Shown piece by piece: positions 5,883-8,042 of a stretch of 8,042 nt of DNA. The notes beneath the pieces were generated by a model. That model worked only from the letters and a program-made list of their open reading frames with translations. It was not told the origin of the DNA and searched no databases. A program made the position numbers and the translations under genes. The stretch is from positions 1-8,042 of the forward strand of contig QHBL01000387.1 of assembly GCA_003244125.1 (NCBI GenBank). Direction: 5' to 3'. Every line of letters starts with the position of its first letter. The first letter of the stretch is position 1. The DNA comes from Chthoniobacterales bacterium. Lineage in GTDB: Bacteria; Verrucomicrobiota; Verrucomicrobiae; Chthoniobacterales; UBA10450.

Positions 5883-7094
5883 TTATCTTGGTTTGCCCTG
5901 AGACCTGGTCGCAGGCTTTTCTCGTTTTCGGTTGCTCGCTTTTCTCCCCGAAGGGGCGGCCCGCTCCGCACCAAGACGCGCGGTTAAGGGAAAAGAGCAT
6001 GTAACGGAAGTTCCGCTACCCGCGGTGCTGGTGATCTCAAGGGCACCTCCAACCGCCGCGGCGCGATACCGCATATTCTGAAATCCCATTCCGGCAGACG
6101 CGGTGCGCGCCTCGAAACCTTTGCCGTCATCGCTGATGGAAAGAGAGATCGTTCGCGCCGGCTTTGTTCGCAGCTCGATGCGGATTTTCTGGGATTCGGA
6201 ATGTCGAATAGCGTTGCCGACCGCCTCCTCGGCGATCCTGTAAACGTGCAATGCGACTGAACGATCGATGTCCAGCCTCGCCGACTGCGGTAACTTGAAC
6301 TCGACCTCTGTCGGGACGCGCTCGGCCAGTTCGGCAAGGGCCGCGGGCAACCCGTGGGTTGTTAAAGTAACCGGGTGCAAGCCGCGAGAGAGATTGCGAG
6401 CTACGGCGACCGCGTCGTTTAACAAGCGGGCGATGTCGCGGAGTTTCGTTTCGTCCGCTCCGCGCGGCAGCTGCTTACCGATACTGTCCATCATCATGGC
6501 GATGCCGGCCAGGCGCTGCGAAAGGTCGTCGTGCAGGTCGCGCCCGAGGCGTTCGCGCTCTTCCTCGACGGCCGTGAGCAGCTGCGTTTCCAAGCGGCGG
6601 CGGTGCTCCACCTCCACCTGAACCCGCGCCAGCGCTTTCGCCAGCTCGAGCGCCGCGGTATCCGCCGCCGCATCCTTCGCGCCGTCGACGCGGCGGGCGA
6701 CTTTGGCGAAACCAATGAGGCGCCCCTCGCTGTTAAGGAGCGAAGTTGCGGTATCGTGCACCCGGATCTCCCGCCCGTCTTTGCACCGGTTGGAGTGTTC
6801 GATCATGCTTTCGCCATAGCGCTTTGCCTTCGCCAGCTCCTTCTTGAAAAGTCCAGCCGCGCGGTCACCCGCGTTAAACACCATCTCCCCAGACTCGCCG
6901 ACAACTTCGTCCCTATCGTAGCCGAGCAGCTCGTGGATCCCCCGATTCCAAGTCATGATTCTCCCGTCCGGATCGAGCATGAAGATCGCGTACTGGCGGA
7001 CGCCTTCGACGAGCGTGCGGTAGCGCTCCTCACTCTCGGCCAGCGCGGCCACGACCCGACGGTAAGGTGATTTCAGTTCAGGAACGTCGGGCAT
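5883..7094 (-). CDS. cytoplasmic PAS-domain sensor histidine kinase (NarL-type HisKA_3)
   Basis: The 403-residue protein has a short N-terminal helix (11-30), a PAS sensor domain (about 30-135; AIFMLDPDGRIMTWN at 36-50, HELLGYDRDEVVGE at 54-67 and a PAC-like end RLIGFAKVARR at 125-135) and a coiled-coil linker (145-180). The HisKA_3 dimerisation/phosphotransfer segment carries the phospho-acceptor His188 in GRDLHDDLSQRL. The HATPase_c domain has an N box (EEAVGNAIRH, Asn294), a G1 box (DDGKGF, 322-327) and a G2 box (GMGFQNM, 335-341). It autophosphorylates and would pass phosphate to a LuxR/NarL-type response regulator, but none is encoded in the window. There is no transmembrane segment, so it senses an internal signal. 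The PAS ligand is unknown; no heme or flavin signature residue can be singled out with confidence. The last 30 residues are a basic, disordered tail (RKASNRKREKPATRSQGKPR). It is divergent from the gene at 7386. Confidence 0.93.
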   Translation of the reverse strand: MPDVPELKSPYRRVVAALAESEERYRTLVEGVRQYAIFMLDPDGRIMTWNRGIHELLGYDRDEVVGESGEMVFNAGDRAAGLFKKELAKAKRYGESMIEHSNRCKDGREIRVHDTATSLLNSEGRLIGFAKVARRVDGAKDAAADTAALELAKALARVQVEVEHRRRLETQLLTAVEEERERLGRDLHDDLSQRLAGIAMMMDSIGKQLPRGADETKLRDIARLLNDAVAVARNLSRGLHPVTLTTHGLPAALAELAERVPTEVEFKLPQSARLDIDRSVALHVYRIAEEAVGNAIRHSESQKIRIELRTKPARTISLSISDDGKGFEARTASAGMGFQNMRYRAAAVGGALEITSTAGSGTSVTCSFPLTARLGAERAAPSGRKASNRKREKPATRSQGKPR

Positions 7095-7101
7095 TTGTGA
7101 G

Positions 7102-7114
7102 CCCCGGAATGGGG
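7102..7114. repeat. short inverted repeat in the kinase leader
   Basis: CCCC at 7102-7105 pairs with GGGG at 7111-7114 across a five-base loop, eight bases upstream of the kinase start codon on the minus strand. A four-base G/C stem this close to a start could slow ribosome entry, but it is short enough to be chance. Confidence 0.2.
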
Positions 7115-7183
7115 AGCCCGAGACTACCTTGGGAGTTAACTTTGTCCTAACGGTTTCCGAATATCCGTCTTGCCTTGTTAATC

Positions 7184-7223
7184 GACGGCGTTCTGCCTTA
7201 TAGAAGCAAGTGCAGGCGCCGTC
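7184..7223. promoter_or_regulatory. long imperfect inverted repeat between divergent genes
   Basis: GACGGCG (7184-7190) pairs exactly with CGCCGTC (7217-7223). Inside it CTGC (7193-7196) pairs with GCAG (7212-7215) and CTT (7197-7199) with AAG (7208-7210), leaving an eight-base loop and two small interruptions. This gives up to 14 base pairs. No T-run follows on either strand, so it is not a typical intrinsic terminator. It lies 90 bases from the kinase start and 163 from the gene at 7386, so it could be an operator or a leader RNA structure. Confidence 0.4.
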
Positions 7224-7276
7224 TCCTTCGTCTGCTCCCCAGCCGTTGTTCGGATGACGTGGCGCGGTTCATACTC

Positions 7277-7297
7277 CGACCGTAACCGGAACGGTCG
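7277..7297. promoter_or_regulatory. perfect 7-base inverted repeat upstream of the barrel gene, operator candidate
   Basis: CGACCGT (7277-7283) and ACGGTCG (7291-7297) are exact reverse complements separated by seven bases (AACCGGA). The spacing suits either a dimeric regulator site or a small hairpin. It sits 88 bases upstream of the ATG at 7386. No T-run follows, so it is not a terminator. No promoter consensus could be set confidently around it. The rest of the 291-base spacer (7095-7385) shows no gene. Confidence 0.35.
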
Positions 7298-7385
7298 CGT
7301 CCACGATTAAAGCTTGTCTTCGGCATGCAAACCGCCACTCTGGGATTTCGTAAGTTCAACAACTAAAGATAGAAAGCACGTAGAA

Positions 7386-7877
7386 ATGAAAATGAATCAA
7401 AGATTAAGTATTGGTCTTATCGCCGCCAGCACGATCGGCCTTGCCGCGCTCTGCCCGGCGCAGACAACTACCTCCGCGACGGCGACGAGTACGTCATCAA
7501 CGGGAAGCGATGCACCTTACGTCGAGGGACCGGTTTGGCAGCTAACAATGGTCCGAACGAAGGCCGGTATGAGCGACGATTACCTCAAAGCGCTGGCGAA
7601 AATCTACAAAAGCACCAATGACGAAGCAAAGCGCCAAGGTGTCATCATGGATTACAAAATCCTCATCGGAGATGCGTCCACTGCGCAGGATTACGACATC
7701 CTGCTCATGGTAGAGGTTAAGAACATGGCCGCGCTCGACGGACTTCGCGATAAGCTCGATCCGATTAATAATAAACTAGTCGGCTCCCAAGACACGCAGC
7801 GACAACTTGCTGTGAAGCGTCTGGAAATCCGGGAGATTCTCGGCGACAAGACTATGCGCGAAGTCACGCTTAAGTAA
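7386..7877 (+). CDS. secreted small dimeric alpha/beta-barrel-like protein
   Basis: I chose ATG 7386 because it gives 163 residues with a proper signal peptide (basic MKMNQR, hydrophobic LSIGLIAASTIGLAAL, cleavage near CPAQ). A TTG at 7314 would add 24 residues with no signal character in front. A Thr/Ser/Ala-rich linker (27-42) leads to a compact domain. It has a strand VWQLTMVRTKAG (51-62), a long helix DDYLKALAKIYKSTNDEAKRQ (64-84, in segments DDYLKALAKI and YKSTNDEAKRQ), a strand IMDYKILIG, a strand DYDILLMVEVKNMAALDGL and a C-terminal helix/strand ending GDKTMREVTLK. This strand-helix pattern resembles ferredoxin-like dimeric alpha/beta barrels (ABM/EthD-like), and similar exported proteins ending MRE-LK are, from memory, frequent in soil bacteria. 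No catalytic residue can be named. GAAAG 12-16 bases upstream is a weak ribosome-binding site. It appears to be a single gene, divergent from the sensor kinase. Confidence 0.8.
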   Translation: MKMNQRLSIGLIAASTIGLAALCPAQTTTSATATSTSSTGSDAPYVEGPVWQLTMVRTKAGMSDDYLKALAKIYKSTNDEAKRQGVIMDYKILIGDASTAQDYDILLMVEVKNMAALDGLRDKLDPINNKLVGSQDTQRQLAVKRLEIREILGDKTMREVTLK

Positions 7878-7923
7878 GGGTCGAATTTGTTTTGTATCTG
7901 TCCGTCCAGTTTGGAGTTAACCG

Positions 7924-7929
7924 AAGGAG
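7924..7929 (+). promoter_or_regulatory. strong Shine-Dalgarno sequence (AAGGAG)
   Basis: AAGGAG lies eight bases before a GTG at 7938, an ideal spacing and the best ribosome-binding site I see in the window. It supports translation starting at 7938, although that frame closes after 16 codons. Confidence 0.5.
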
Positions 7930-7937
7930 CCTTACAA

Positions 7938-7988
7938 GTGGCAGATCCTCTTGGCGCGATCCTCAAGAGCGTACTCGTCGGGGCTTGA
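7938..7988 (+). CDS. 16-codon reading frame with strong RBS, possible leader peptide
   Basis: GTG at 7938, placed eight bases after AAGGAG, opens MADPLGAILKSVLVGA and ends at TGA 7986-7988. The next ATG (7993) in another frame starts four bases later, so ribosomes finishing here could restart on the following gene. It could be a leader peptide, or the real N-terminus of a protein broken by a frameshift; the amphipathic, hydrophobic composition fits neither clearly. No regulatory codon run (such as repeated Trp, His or Phe) is present. Confidence 0.3.
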   Translation: MADPLGAILKSVLVGA

Positions 7989-7992
7989 AACG

Positions 7993-8042
7993 ATGAACCA
8001 ACGCTATAACCGGGACAATTTTGCAGGTGCTGCGGGAGCACA
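7993..8042 (+). CDS. start of an unidentified plus-strand gene (partial)
   Basis: ATG at 7993 opens a frame that runs to the edge, reading MNQRYNRDNFAGAAGA. The frame is open further upstream to 7921, with a TTG at 7951, so an earlier start is possible. Too little is visible to name a family. It follows the 16-codon frame by four bases and has only a weak ribosome-binding site of its own. Confidence 0.35.
   Translation, partial: MNQRYNRDNFAGAAGA

Noticed and set aside
6531..7070. 179-codon plus-strand open frame
   Set aside because: It is antisense to the sensor kinase PAS and HisKA_3 regions, which have clear motifs; the antisense protein has no domain.
7314..7385. TTG start extending the barrel protein by 24 residues
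   Set aside because: The extension has no signal peptide character and would bury the true signal peptide that starts at ATG 7386.
1..8042. CRISPR array, tRNA, rRNA, insertion sequence, phage or known defence genes
   Set aside because: No spaced direct repeats, no cloverleaf with a T-loop GTTCGA-type motif in the right context, no transposase or phage motifs were seen.

Overview
The window is a stretch of bacterial chromosome with moderately high GC, tightly packed short transcription units on both strands and mostly weak Shine-Dalgarno sequences. The mix of an S9 propeller peptidase, a one-domain asparaginase, a proline/threonine-stalked Fn3-like secreted protein, a cytoplasmic PAS histidine kinase and a small secreted alpha/beta-barrel protein resembles soil Verrucomicrobiota (Chthoniobacterales/Udaeobacter-like) or Acidobacteriota. 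That placement is an inference from protein style, not from a marker gene.

Layout. Bases 1-186 hold the 3' end of an unidentified plus-strand gene. It converges on a minus-strand pair: a small beta-propeller protein (2964-2317) and, overlapping it by an ATGA, a secreted S9 prolyl-oligopeptidase-type peptidase (2320-218). Divergent from this pair is a plus-strand lipoprotein of the permuted NlpC/P60 (YiiX-like) class (3044-3850), followed by a small single-domain asparaginase (3891-4382). Bases 4383-4611 have no complete gene but keep a minus-strand coding remnant (4406-4594). A secreted Fn3-like repeat protein (4612-5610) appears cut short inside its third module. The start codon of a 57-residue zinc-ribbon protein (5603-5776) lies inside its last codons. 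A minus-strand PAS/HisKA_3 sensor kinase (7094-5883) faces away from a small secreted dimeric-barrel-like protein (7386-7877). Their shared 291-base spacer contains two good inverted repeats. The right edge has a strong ribosome-binding site in front of a 16-codon reading frame and the start of another gene.

How the genes may work together. Several products point to cell-envelope or extracellular peptide and amino-acid turnover: the secreted peptidase, the NlpC/P60-like lipoprotein hydrolase, and the cytoplasmic asparaginase that would release ammonia. Nothing in the sequence proves they form one pathway. Only the propeller/peptidase pair shows translational coupling. No response regulator for the kinase is in the window.

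I found no CRISPR array, tRNA, rRNA, insertion sequence or phage gene, and no clear new multi-gene system. The points most worth a second look are an over-represented AGCTAAC heptamer that is always in sense orientation inside genes, the truncated Fn3 gene joined to the zinc-ribbon gene, the 4406-4594 remnant, and the two hairpins upstream of 7386.
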